Assembly: GCA_030706015.1 (NCBI GenBank)
Contig: JAUZPI010000008.1
Span: 20,355 to 84,354, forward strand
Source of the DNA: Bacillota bacterium
GTDB taxonomy: Bacteria > Bacillota > Clostridia > Clostridiales > Clostridiaceae
DNA length: 64,000 nucleotides
Reading direction: 5' to 3'
Shown: positions 54,704-62,573 of the stretch, piece by piece
Layout: the number at the start of each line of letters is the position of its first letter
Position numbering within the stretch: position 1 is the stretch's first letter
Notes under the pieces: generated by a model
Seen by the model: the letters and a program-made list of their open reading frames with translations, nothing else
Databases searched by the model: none
Told to the model about the DNA's origin: nothing
Position numbers and translations under genes: made by a program

Positions 54704-55366
54704 TTATATCCTTTTAATCTCGTGAAGGAGGACTATGGTTGTGTCATCTTCTGGTTTAGAAACTGAATAGGTAAAAGAACTATTTGCATTTTGAACAAAT
54801 TGTTTAACAAATTCAGCTCTAAAACTATAGAAGGCATCTATATCTCCATTAACTGCCTCCCAATATCCTTTATGAAGGCATCTTGAAGTTGCCCACTGAA
54901 GCTTGTCATCTTCGTTAAGAGTAACGCTGTTTACATTGTCACAAGGCATTCCTTCTAGGATGTAGTTATTTAAAGCATTGAAAATTTCAGGTGCAGTATC
55001 TAGCTCATATTTTGAAGCAGCATCTTTACCATAAAATTCTCCCATCTTTGAATGTATGGATAATACTAAGTCAATTGCATCTTTACCATGCTTTTCAAAG
55101 GTTTTAGTTAAAATAACAGCTTCTCTTGTTTCAGCGGCTGTAATTTTACTTTGCAGCCAGCCGTGAATATTTGATGTATCAATTAATTCTTCTATGGGTT
55201 TATCTTCTAAGGGTGCTCCAAACTCCTCTTCAGCAGCCGCTGTAATATACTTAACTTCCTTGCCGTATTTTTCCTCTAGGGCTAGAATTATATTTTTTTC
55301 TAAATCCTCTTGTATTTTTATTTTGTTAAATAACCAAGTATGAATTGGCGCTAAAAATCTACTCAT
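54704..55366 (-). CDS. Unknown protein with internal duplication, dyad-controlled
   Basis: A 220-residue protein that I do not recognise. It has no signal peptide or membrane helix. The N-terminal half holds two related units of about 27 residues: IHTWLFNKIKIQEDLEKNII...EEKYG (about 8-35) and IHGWLQSKITAAETREAVIL...EKHG (about 67-94). The C-terminal half carries conserved-looking GMPCDNVNSVTLNEDDKLQWATSRCLHKGYWEAVNGD, with two cysteines and a histidine that could bind metal or a cofactor. AGGAGA on the minus strand supports the start at 55366. It is divergent from a hemerythrin gene across a dyad also found before hcp, so a role in nitric oxide, oxygen or iron stress is inferred. Confidence 0.7.
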   Translation of the reverse strand: MSRFLAPIHTWLFNKIKIQEDLEKNIILALEEKYGKEVKYITAAAEEEFGAPLEDKPIEELIDTSNIHGWLQSKITAAETREAVILTKTFEKHGKDAIDLVLSIHSKMGEFYGKDAASKYELDTAPEIFNALNNYILEGMPCDNVNSVTLNEDDKLQWATSRCLHKGYWEAVNGDIDAFYSFRAEFVKQFVQNANSSFTYSVSKPEDDTTIVLLHEIKRI

Positions 55367-55413
55367 AATATCTAATCTCCTTTAATGTTGATTTTTCTTG
55401 ACCTTATAATAGT

Positions 55414-55419
55414 ATTATA
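55414..55419 (-). promoter_or_regulatory. -10 box of the unknown gene, dyad-dependent
   Basis: TATAAT read on the minus strand, 29.5 bases from the dyad centre at 55448.5. The predicted start, near 55407, places the dyad at about -41.5. Confidence 0.6.
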
Positions 55420-55438
55420 CAAAGATTTTTTTTATTTT

Positions 55439-55458
55439 TAGGTAACATAGGTTACCTA
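55439..55458. promoter_or_regulatory. Shared dyad between the divergent unknown and hemerythrin genes
   Basis: TAGGTAAC-ATAG-GTTACCTA, perfect 8-bp half-sites, centre 55448.5. -10-like boxes lie symmetrically at 29.5 bases on each side (55414-55419 minus, 55478-55483 plus), so one bound dimer could activate both genes from the class II position. Confidence 0.75.
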
Positions 55459-55477
55459 TATAAATAAATTTATTTGA

Positions 55478-55483
55478 TAGAAT
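55478..55483 (+). promoter_or_regulatory. Putative -10 box of the hemerythrin gene
   Basis: TAGAAT, 29.5 bases from the dyad centre on the plus side. It implies a leader of about 120 bases containing an ATTGTGT/ACACAAT inverted repeat (55509-55515, 55537-55543). Confidence 0.5.
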
Positions 55484-55612
55484 AATTACATAACAACAGA
55501 ACATATTTATTGTGTGCAATAAGTTTCACTAGTAAAACACAATAAAAACTTTATTAAGGAAAGAATTAAATAAATTTTATTTGAAATAAATAATATTAAG
55601 AGGTGATATTAA

Positions 55613-56173
55613 ATGGATGCTATAGAATTAATGATGGAAGAACATAAAAATATTAAAAAAGCTCTTCAGGTTATAAGAACTATGTGCATAGGTATTTTAA
55701 ATGGAGTTGAAGTAGACTATGAGGATTTTAATAAAATAATAGCCTTTGTTAGAAACTATGCAGATAAACATCATCATAATAAAGAGGAAGTTATTCTATT
55801 TAAGAAAATGCAGGAGGAAATAGGAGAGGATAAGGTTAGTGCCCCTATTCAAGGCATGCTTATAGAGCATGATTTTGGAAGATTGTTCATGAAGGGCTTA
55901 GAGGAAGCAGTTGAAAAGGTAAAAGCAGGGGAACAAAATTCTAGGGTAGATGTAATTGCTAATGCTATTGGTTATACAGATTTGTTGACTAGACATATTG
56001 ATAAAGAGGATAAGGTGATTTACCAGTTTGCTAGACGATCATTAAGCAATAAGTCTATAGAAGAAGTAAATAAGAGTTGTGAACAAATTGAAATGGAAGC
56101 TGAAAACGAAAGTATACAAAAGACATATATTAATATATTAGAAGAGTTAGAGAACAAATGGTTAAATAAATAA
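55613..56173 (+). CDS. Hemerythrin-like domain protein
   Basis: A 186-residue four-helix-bundle protein with a di-iron hemerythrin pattern: EEHKNIKKAL (His10 region), NYADKHHHNKEEVILFKKM (His, Glu), MLIEHDFGRLF (His, Asp region) and LLTRHIDKEDKVIYQFA (final His, Asp/Glu). It is cytoplasmic and may bind O2 or NO, or serve in iron-cluster repair, where DUF1858-like and hemerythrin modules occur together (Ric/YtfE). ATG 55613 follows AGAGGTG. It shares an operator region with the divergent unknown gene and a matching dyad with hcp. Confidence 0.92.
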   Translation: MDAIELMMEEHKNIKKALQVIRTMCIGILNGVEVDYEDFNKIIAFVRNYADKHHHNKEEVILFKKMQEEIGEDKVSAPIQGMLIEHDFGRLFMKGLEEAVEKVKAGEQNSRVDVIANAIGYTDLLTRHIDKEDKVIYQFARRSLSNKSIEEVNKSCEQIEMEAENESIQKTYINILEELENKWLNK

Positions 56174-56182
56174 GTTAGTATG

Positions 56183-56208
56183 TGGTCTGCCATATAGATG
56201 GTAGGCCA
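56183..56208 (+). terminator. Probable terminator after the hemerythrin gene
   Basis: TGGTCTGCCAT (56183-56193) pairs with ATGGTAGGCCA (56198-56208) with two G-U pairs; only a short T-rich tail follows. Nothing else recognisable was seen in the gap to 56446. Confidence 0.6.
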
Positions 56209-56446
56209 TTTATACTTGTGAAAAGTGCATATAAAATTGTAAACAAACTTGTTTATTATTACTAAAATTACATAATTATAGTATTGATATATGCTCAAGA
56301 TTTACATTAGTACAATTGAATGGTAAAATTTATCCATGTAAAGGAGTAGGACGTTTTAATTTATGTTTAAATACTAAAATCACAATTACAATATTCTATT
56401 ATTATGTAAAGGCTATGTTTACCTAAGTAATTAATAGGAGGTATTT

Positions 56447-57556
56447 ATGGATAAATATTTAAGTAAAAAAATTAAAATTATATCTTTTTTCTCTATTATT
56501 ATGGTAGTCCTTATTCATTCCTATAACATGAAGGATGATTTCTTAAATGCGGATACTAAAATTTCAGATCCCTTCAGCATTACCTGTTTTATTGAACATT
56601 TTCTTAGTAATGGATTTACCAGAGTTGCCGTTCCTTTCTTCTTCGCCATATCGGGTTATCTATTCTTTGTCAATTTCAATCCAACGATAAAAGGTTTCCT
56701 TACTAAATTCAAAAAAAGAGTTAATACTTTATTTATTCCTCATATCCTATGGAGTTCCGTAATTATGCTGTTTTTTCTTGTTTTACAGAGCATCCGTCCA
56801 TTATATTTGGATTTTACAGGAGGAGCAGTAAGCAGCTATAGTTTTGGCAAGGTAATTTATACATTAGTATATAATCCTATTTCATATCAATTATGGTTTA
56901 CTCGTGACCTGATTATATATGTTATCTTAACACCAATAATTTATTTAGCAGTATCTAGATTATCATACTTTGCTGTAGCACCTTTCTTTATTGTATGGTT
57001 TTTAAACATAAACTTAGTAGCTGTTAATAATGAAGGAATATTCTTTTTCATATTGGGAACTTTTCTTGCTGTAAAAAAGAAGTCCTGGAAAAGAGAACAT
57101 AACAAGTTAGCAGTAAATATTTTACTAGCATCATGGATAGCACTTCTTCTAGTAAAGACATATATGGCATTTAGCAGTTCTTTTGCACTATTATATATGT
57201 ACAAGGCCGCAGTAATATTAGGAATGCTTTCAATCTGGTTTGCTTATGATGCATATATAGGAAATGTGGAAGAGAACAGCAGAATTTTCAAGTTCACCCC
57301 ATACACTTTTTTCATATTTATCTTCCATGTACCTTTAGTTGATATGTTAAAGGTTCCTCTAACTTCTGCATTTGCCTCATCAATACCAGCTCATCTTATA
57401 ATATTTATCTTTGCTTCTTCTTTCAGTATAGGTCTTGCAATTATAGTTGGTATACTTCTTAATACCTATATTACACCGGTATTTAATCTAATTACTGGTG
57501 GGAGAGGAACTGCCATTTTCGATAAAAAAATCACTGAAGTTACAAGAAATTTATAG
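56447..57556 (+). CDS. Acyltransferase 3 family membrane protein
   Basis: A 369-residue integral membrane acyltransferase (OafA/WecH-like) with about ten transmembrane segments. It has the family start IISFFSIIMVVLIHSYN with the conserved His, followed by GFTRVAVPFFFAISGYLFF and FTRDLIIYVILTPIIY (Arg-Asp motif). It would acetylate a sugar or lipid-linked envelope component; the acceptor is unknown. The C-terminal SGNH domain of some members is absent. ATG 56447 follows AGGAGG. Confidence 0.9.
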   Translation: MDKYLSKKIKIISFFSIIMVVLIHSYNMKDDFLNADTKISDPFSITCFIEHFLSNGFTRVAVPFFFAISGYLFFVNFNPTIKGFLTKFKKRVNTLFIPHILWSSVIMLFFLVLQSIRPLYLDFTGGAVSSYSFGKVIYTLVYNPISYQLWFTRDLIIYVILTPIIYLAVSRLSYFAVAPFFIVWFLNINLVAVNNEGIFFFILGTFLAVKKKSWKREHNKLAVNILLASWIALLLVKTYMAFSSSFALLYMYKAAVILGMLSIWFAYDAYIGNVEENSRIFKFTPYTFFIFIFHVPLVDMLKVPLTSAFASSIPAHLIIFIFASSFSIGLAIIVGILLNTYITPVFNLITGGRGTAIFDKKITEVTRNL

Positions 57557-57605
57557 AATAACAATAAAATTAATCAGAAATTTTAAATTTTCTGTTTATT
57601 TATAG

Positions 57606-57634
57606 TTGACAAATACCATTATTATGTATAAAAT
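57606..57634 (+). promoter_or_regulatory. Sigma-A promoter of the trp operon leader
   Basis: TTGACA (57606-57611), 17 bases, TAAAAT (57629-57634). The start near 57641 places the whole T-box in the leader. Confidence 0.85.
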
Positions 57635-57864
57635 AATAAAAAAGCAACTAATATCTATGATCAGAAGTAGTAGGTATGGGAGTTTAGTTAAAGCGAACCT
57701 AGGGTGGTGTAAGCTAGGTACTGTAGCCTGTATTGAATGGGTCTGTGAGATGTGCTGCGAACCTTTAGTAGCAGTTACCGGGAGTCTGCCGTTAAAAAGA
57801 CAGGGTATCGAGAAATCTGTACCTGATTGAGATAGTTTTATGTTTAGGTGGCATAGCGAAATAT

Positions 57865-57897
57865 ACATTTCGTCCTAATAGGATGGAATGTTTTTTT
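57865..57897 (+). terminator. First T-box terminator
   Basis: ACATTTCGTCC (57865-57875) pairs with GGATGGAATGT (57881-57891) with G-U pairs; the T run ends at 57897. Confidence 0.8.
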
Positions 57898-57937
57898 ATT
57901 TTATCCACTAAGATAAAACTAATATGGGTGGCACCGC

Positions 57938-57978
57938 GGCTACTTCGTCCCATAATTTAGGATGAAGTGGCCTTTTTT
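57938..57978 (+). terminator. Second (main) T-box terminator
   Basis: GGCTACTTCGTCC (57938-57950) pairs with GGATGAAGTGGCC (57960-57972), followed by six T residues, 63 bases before trpE. Confidence 0.92.
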
Positions 57979-58041
57979 GTTATCTTTAGATTAGTTTGGG
58001 GCTTAATATTTAAATTGGTATATACAAAAGGGGGCTTATTT

Positions 58042-59490
58042 ATGATCAGCTTAAATGAAGAACAATTTAACCAATACAAAATGCGAGGAGAAGTATTCCC
58101 AATTGCATTAACTACAAATGAAGATGAATTAACACCTATAGGCGTGTTTTACAATCTTAAAGGAAAAAATAAATTTTTATTAGAAAGTGCTTCTCAAGAA
58201 AGCGGAATGGGAAGATATTCTTTTATAGGTGATACACCTTACTTAACTATACAAAGTTACAAGGAAGACGTGGAGATAATAAGCAGCGCAGGAATAGAAA
58301 AATATAAGGGTAAGGTTTTAGATTATATAAAGAAACAATTAGCTTATAAATATAATCCTGCTGGTATAGATATTCCTTTTGCAGGTGGAGCAATCGGCTA
58401 CGTAGGCTATGATGTTATAAGACAATATGAAGTGCTTCCTGATAATAATGAGGATAAGATAAATATCCCTGAAGCAAATTTGATGTTTTATAAAACTTAT
58501 ATCTGTTACGATCATTATAAACATAAATTATCAGTAATTTATAATGTTTTGCCTGAAGATACAACTAGTTATAATGAAATTATTGAAAAGCTTAATGGCA
58601 TAAGCAATCTTATAAGACAGAACAATGGGGTCCATCAGCTTAAGGAAGCAGATGAAAATAAAATAGTGGAATCAAACCTTACAGAGGAAGAATACTGCAA
58701 CATAGTAAATAAAGCAAAAGAGTACATTGTTAAAGGTGACATCTTCCAAGTGGTTTTATCACAAAGATTAAAGTTTAAGACAAAATCAGAACCTTTTGAT
58801 GTATATAGAAGATTGAGATCTAAGAATCCATCACCATATCTTTTCTATATAGATTTTGAAAGCTATCAGGTAGCAGGTTCTTCTCCAGAAAGCTTAGTTA
58901 CAGTGTTAAAGGAAAAAGATAAAGACAGCTTTAGAGTAATAACTAATCCTATTGCTGGAACTAGACCAAGAGGAAAAACTGAGGAAGAAGATCTTAAATA
59001 TAAGGCAGAGCTGATAAAGGACGAAAAGGAAATAGCTGAACATGTAATGCTAGTGGATCTTGGAAGAAATGATATAGGAAGAATAAGTGATTTTGGAACT
59101 GTAAATATAGATAGATTTATGGAAGTAGATAATTATTCCCATGTTATGCATTTGGTTTCTAAGGTTTCAGGAAGATTAAGAAGTGATTATACCTGCTTTG
59201 AAGCATTATCATCCTGTCTTCCAGTAGGAACAGTATCTGGAGCACCAAAGGTTAGAGCTATGGAGATAATAGATGAACTTGAAAATCTAAGAAGAGGCTT
59301 ATACGCAGGGGCGGTAGGTTACTTCTCCTATAATGGTAACATGGATACTTGTATAGCTATAAGAACTATAGTGTTCAAGGATGAAACAGCTTACGTACAG
59401 GCTGGAGCAGGGATAGTATATGATTCAAATCCAGCATCTGAGTATAGAGAAACCTTAAATAAAGCTATGGCAATGAAGGAGGTAATATAA
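58042..59490 (+). CDS. trpE: Anthranilate synthase component I
   Basis: A 482-residue enzyme making anthranilate from chorismate with ammonia from TrpG. The N-terminal FLLESASQ contains the LLES motif of the tryptophan feedback site; the C-terminal chorismate-binding domain has VKGDIFQVVLSQR, SPESLV, NPIAGTRPRG, DLGRNDIGR and LPVGTVSGAPKVRAMEIIDELE. ATG 58042 follows AAAAGGGGG; the upstream open frame runs back into the T-box terminator and is not used. First gene of the operon; trpG begins at the next base after its stop. Confidence 0.97.
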   Translation: MISLNEEQFNQYKMRGEVFPIALTTNEDELTPIGVFYNLKGKNKFLLESASQESGMGRYSFIGDTPYLTIQSYKEDVEIISSAGIEKYKGKVLDYIKKQLAYKYNPAGIDIPFAGGAIGYVGYDVIRQYEVLPDNNEDKINIPEANLMFYKTYICYDHYKHKLSVIYNVLPEDTTSYNEIIEKLNGISNLIRQNNGVHQLKEADENKIVESNLTEEEYCNIVNKAKEYIVKGDIFQVVLSQRLKFKTKSEPFDVYRRLRSKNPSPYLFYIDFESYQVAGSSPESLVTVLKEKDKDSFRVITNPIAGTRPRGKTEEEDLKYKAELIKDEKEIAEHVMLVDLGRNDIGRISDFGTVNIDRFMEVDNYSHVMHLVSKVSGRLRSDYTCFEALSSCLPVGTVSGAPKVRAMEIIDELENLRRGLYAGAVGYFSYNGNMDTCIAIRTIVFKDETAYVQAGAGIVYDSNPASEYRETLNKAMAMKEVI

Positions 59491-60096
59491 ATGATTTTAC
59501 TTATAGATAATTATGACTCCTTTACCTATAACGTTTATCAGTATCTAGGTGAGGTTTTAAAAAGCATTAATTCAGAAGAAGAAGTTAAAGTTGTAAGAAA
59601 TGATAAAATTACCTTAGAAGAATTGGAAAGCTTAGATATTAAGGGAATTATTATTTCACCTGGACCAGGGAGACCAGAAGATGCTGGTATATGCATAGAT
59701 GTAATAAAGAAGTTTGGAAGAACTACACCAATACTTGGAATCTGCCTTGGACATCAGGCTATAGGCTATGCTTATGGAGGGGAGATAAAGGGAGCAGGAG
59801 TAATAATGCATGGAAAGATATCCACTGTTACTCATGAAGGAACTAAATTATTTAAAGATGTGAAGAGTCCATTAAAGGTTGCTAGATATCATTCCTTAGT
59901 TATAGATAAAAACACAGTACCAGAGGAATTAGCAGTAACAGCTGAAACTTCTGATGGAGTAATTATGGCTGTAAAGCATAAGGAATATGAAGTTTACGGA
60001 ATTCAATTTCATCCTGAATCAATTTTAACAGAGCAGGGTATGGATATGATAAGAAATTTTGTGGGAGGTATATGCAATGTTACAGGAAGTAATTAA
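59491..60096 (+). CDS. trpG: Anthranilate synthase component II (glutamine amidotransferase)
   Basis: A 201-residue class I glutamine amidotransferase that supplies ammonia to TrpE. The triad is visible: Cys85 in GICLGHQAIG, and His/Glu in FHPESIL. Oxyanion segment ISPGPGRPEDAG. The AAGGAGG ribosome site lies in the end of trpE. It overlaps trpD by 20 bases. In some Clostridia the same subunit also serves aminodeoxychorismate synthase (PabA); no pabB is seen here. Confidence 0.96.
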   Translation: MILLIDNYDSFTYNVYQYLGEVLKSINSEEEVKVVRNDKITLEELESLDIKGIIISPGPGRPEDAGICIDVIKKFGRTTPILGICLGHQAIGYAYGGEIKGAGVIMHGKISTVTHEGTKLFKDVKSPLKVARYHSLVIDKNTVPEELAVTAETSDGVIMAVKHKEYEVYGIQFHPESILTEQGMDMIRNFVGGICNVTGSN

Positions 60097-61099
60097 AAAA
60101 ATTATGGCTAAGGAAGATTTAACTGAAAAAGAAGCCTTTGATGCTATGAACAAGATTATGCAAGGTGAAGCTACAGCATCTCAAATTGGAGCATTTTTGA
60201 TGGGACTTAGAATGAAGGGTGAAACTATAGATGAAATAACTGGCTGTGCAAAAGCTATGAGGGGTAACGCACTGCCTGTAAAGCTTAATTCAGAATATGC
60301 TATAGATACCTGTGGTACAGGGGGAGATGGCGGCAAGACCTTCAATATATCCACAGCAGTGTCAATTGTAACTGCAGCTGCAGGAGTAAAAGTGGCAAAG
60401 CATGGCAACAGGGCAGTATCCAGCAAAAGTGGTTGTGCAGATGTGTTGGTGGAACTTGGTTTCAATATAGAATTAGAACCAGAGCAAGCAAGACAATGCA
60501 TTGATGACAAAGGTATGGCGTTTTTATTTGCTCAAAAATATCATAGTGCAATGAAAAATGTAGCTGGTCCAAGAAGAGAATTAGGAATAAGAACTATATT
60601 TAATATATTAGGACCTTTGACTAATCCTGCCTTTGTAAAAGGTCAAGTGCTTGGTGTATATGATAAAAACTTAACTCATCCTTTGGCAGAGGTTCTTTTA
60701 AAGCTTGGTTGTGAAAAAGCATTAGTGGTTCATGGAGAGGATGGACTTGATGAGATAACTACTACTGGTAAAACCTACGTCAGCGAAGTGAAAAATGGCG
60801 AAGTTATAGATTATGTTATGAATCCAGAGGAGTTTGATATAGCTTTAGCAGCTCCAGTGGATATAGCTGGTGGTGAAGCTAAGGAAAATGCAGAAATAAT
60901 ACTTGATATCTTTAAAGGCGAAAAAGGACCAAAGAGAGATATAGTAGTATTAAACAGTGCAGCGGCACTTTATGTAGGTAATGTTTGCAGCAGCCTTCAT
61001 GAAGGTGTTGCATTAGCAAAAGAAATTATAGATTCTAATAAGGCTTATGAAAAATTAAAAGAGATAGCTGAATACAGTAAACAAATAGGTATAGCTTAA
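60077..61099 (+). CDS. trpD: Anthranilate phosphoribosyltransferase
   Basis: A 340-residue enzyme joining anthranilate to PRPP. Key motifs: CGTGGDGGKTFNIST (PRPP loop), KHGNRAVSSKSGCADVLVELG, and KYHSAMKNVAGPRRELGIRTIFNILGPLTNP. ATG 60077 follows GGGAGG at 60063-60068, giving the usual N-terminus; an earlier in-frame start at 60059 precedes that site. It overlaps the trpG end, suggesting coupled translation. Confidence 0.97.
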   Translation: MLQEVIKKIMAKEDLTEKEAFDAMNKIMQGEATASQIGAFLMGLRMKGETIDEITGCAKAMRGNALPVKLNSEYAIDTCGTGGDGGKTFNISTAVSIVTAAAGVKVAKHGNRAVSSKSGCADVLVELGFNIELEPEQARQCIDDKGMAFLFAQKYHSAMKNVAGPRRELGIRTIFNILGPLTNPAFVKGQVLGVYDKNLTHPLAEVLLKLGCEKALVVHGEDGLDEITTTGKTYVSEVKNGEVIDYVMNPEEFDIALAAPVDIAGGEAKENAEIILDIFKGEKGPKRDIVVLNSAAALYVGNVCSSLHEGVALAKEIIDSNKAYEKLKEIAEYSKQIGIA

Positions 61100-61125
61100 G
61101 ATTAAATGCTAAAGAGGTGAAATAG

Positions 61126-61899
61126 ATGATTTTAGATGATATAGTGGCATACAAAAGAACTCAGATAGAGGAAGAGAAAAAAATAAAACCTTTAGAAGCT
61201 TTTACTAAAGAAGAATTAGATAGAACTACTAGAGATTTTAAAGGAGCTTTAAGTAAAGAGTATATTTCAATAATTGCTGAAATAAAGAAGGCTTCACCTT
61301 CAAAGGGAATAATAAAAGCTGATTTTGATCCTGTAAAAATTGCAAAGGTATATGATGAAATTGCTATCGATGCAGTATCTGTACTTACTGAAAAGCAGTT
61401 TTTTAAGGGAAATGATGAATATATAGCAATGGTTAAAGAAGTAAATTCTAAGCCAGTTTTAAGAAAAGACTTTATTGTGGATGAATATCAGGTATATCAA
61501 TCAAAAGCCTTAGGAGCAGACGCCGTGCTTCTTATAGTATCAGTACTAGGCAATGAAACAAAGAAATACTTTGAACTAGCTAAGAGTTTAGGACTTCACT
61601 GCCTTACTGAGGTACATAACAAGGAAGAGCTAGATATAGCCTTAGAGGCTGACTGTAACATAATAGGAATTAATAATAGAGATTTAAAAACCTTTAATGT
61701 GGATTTAAAGACTACAGAAAAGCTTATGCAATATATACCTAAGGATAAGGTAATTGTTTCCGAGAGTGGTATACAGACTTCAGAGGATATCAAATATCTA
61801 CGAAGTATAGGAGTAAACGCAGTATTAATTGGGGAAACCTTTATGAGAAATATTGAAGATATCGCCAAGACCAATGAATTTATATCAATGTCAAGGTAG
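61126..61899 (+). CDS. trpC: Indole-3-glycerol phosphate synthase
   Basis: A 257-residue TIM barrel closing the indole ring. Motifs: SIIAEIKKASPSKGIIKADFDP (catalytic Lys), VLTEKQFFKGNDEYI, PVLRKDFIVDEYQVYQSKALGADAVLLI, IGINNRDLKTFNVD and VSESGIQT. ATG 61126 follows AGAGGTGAAATAG. Separate from trpF, unlike the fused enzyme of enterobacteria. Confidence 0.97.
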   Translation: MILDDIVAYKRTQIEEEKKIKPLEAFTKEELDRTTRDFKGALSKEYISIIAEIKKASPSKGIIKADFDPVKIAKVYDEIAIDAVSVLTEKQFFKGNDEYIAMVKEVNSKPVLRKDFIVDEYQVYQSKALGADAVLLIVSVLGNETKKYFELAKSLGLHCLTEVHNKEELDIALEADCNIIGINNRDLKTFNVDLKTTEKLMQYIPKDKVIVSESGIQTSEDIKYLRSIGVNAVLIGETFMRNIEDIAKTNEFISMSR

Positions 61900-61908
61900 G
61901 AGAGAGTT

Positions 61909-62550
61909 ATGACAAAAGTTAAGGTTTGCGGACTTAGAAGAGTTGAAGATATTGGGTTTGTTAATGAACTTAATCCTGATTATGTAGGCTTTGTATTTGC
62001 TAAAAGTAAAAGAAAAGTAGATTTAGGCACCGCCTCAGAGCTTATAAAAAATTTAAAGGAAAATATCCACACCGTTGGAGTTTTTGTAAACGAAGATCCA
62101 CAGGTTGTTAGAAATATCGGTGAAACCTTAAAGCTTAAAGTGCTTCAATTTCATGGAGATGAGGATGGGGAGTATATAAGCAAGTTTAAGGATTTTACAG
62201 TATGGAAGGTTATAAGTGTACAGTGTGGTGAGGAAATAGACGAAGAAGAAATAAAGGCACAATTGCTCGAAAAGTTACAGCAGTTTGAGGCTATAGTGGA
62301 TGGAATTGTATTGGACAGCAGCATCAAAGGAGTAAAGGGCGGCACTGGAATCAGCTTTGACTGGAATATTTTAAAAACAATTCAGTTTAACAAGCCATTT
62401 GTTTTAGCAGGAGGCTTAAATCCATCTAATGCTCAGGAGGCTATATTAAAAGCTTCACCACAGGTGCTGGATGTGTCCAGCGGAGTAGAGACTGAGGGAG
62501 TAAAGGATTTTAACAAGATAAAAGATTTCATAGAAAAGGTAAGGAATTAA
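61909..62550 (+). CDS. trpF: Phosphoribosylanthranilate isomerase
   Basis: A 213-residue TIM barrel performing the Amadori rearrangement before TrpC. The catalytic Cys is in VKVCGLRR, with NPDYVGFVFAKSKRKV, TVGVFVNE, LQFHGDED, VLDSSIKGVKGGTGISFDW (catalytic Asp, phosphate loop) and VLAGGLNPSNAQEAI. AGGAGAGAG precedes ATG 61909, nine bases after the trpC stop. Confidence 0.96.
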   Translation: MTKVKVCGLRRVEDIGFVNELNPDYVGFVFAKSKRKVDLGTASELIKNLKENIHTVGVFVNEDPQVVRNIGETLKLKVLQFHGDEDGEYISKFKDFTVWKVISVQCGEEIDEEEIKAQLLEKLQQFEAIVDGIVLDSSIKGVKGGTGISFDWNILKTIQFNKPFVLAGGLNPSNAQEAILKASPQVLDVSSGVETEGVKDFNKIKDFIEKVRN

Positions 62551-62573
62551 ACCTAGAAAGCGAGGATATTTAA

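Larger units (their letters stand above)
57645..57978 (+). promoter_or_regulatory. Trp-specific T-box leader with two antiterminator/terminator modules
   Basis: Senses uncharged tRNA-Trp to control trpEGDCFBA. Stem I spans about 57645-57760, with the specifier TGG at 57738-57740 in GAATGGGTC. Module 1: T-box-like AGGTGGCATAGCG (57846-57858), then ACATTTCGTCC (57865-57875) with GGATGGAATGT (57881-57891) and a T7 run. Module 2: canonical GGGTGGCACCGCGG (57926-57939), then GGCTACTTCGTCC (57938-57950) with GGATGAAGTGGCC (57960-57972) and T6. Both modules expose TGGC, which suits a tRNA ending in GCCA. This covers most of the 485-base gap before trpE. Confidence 0.92.
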
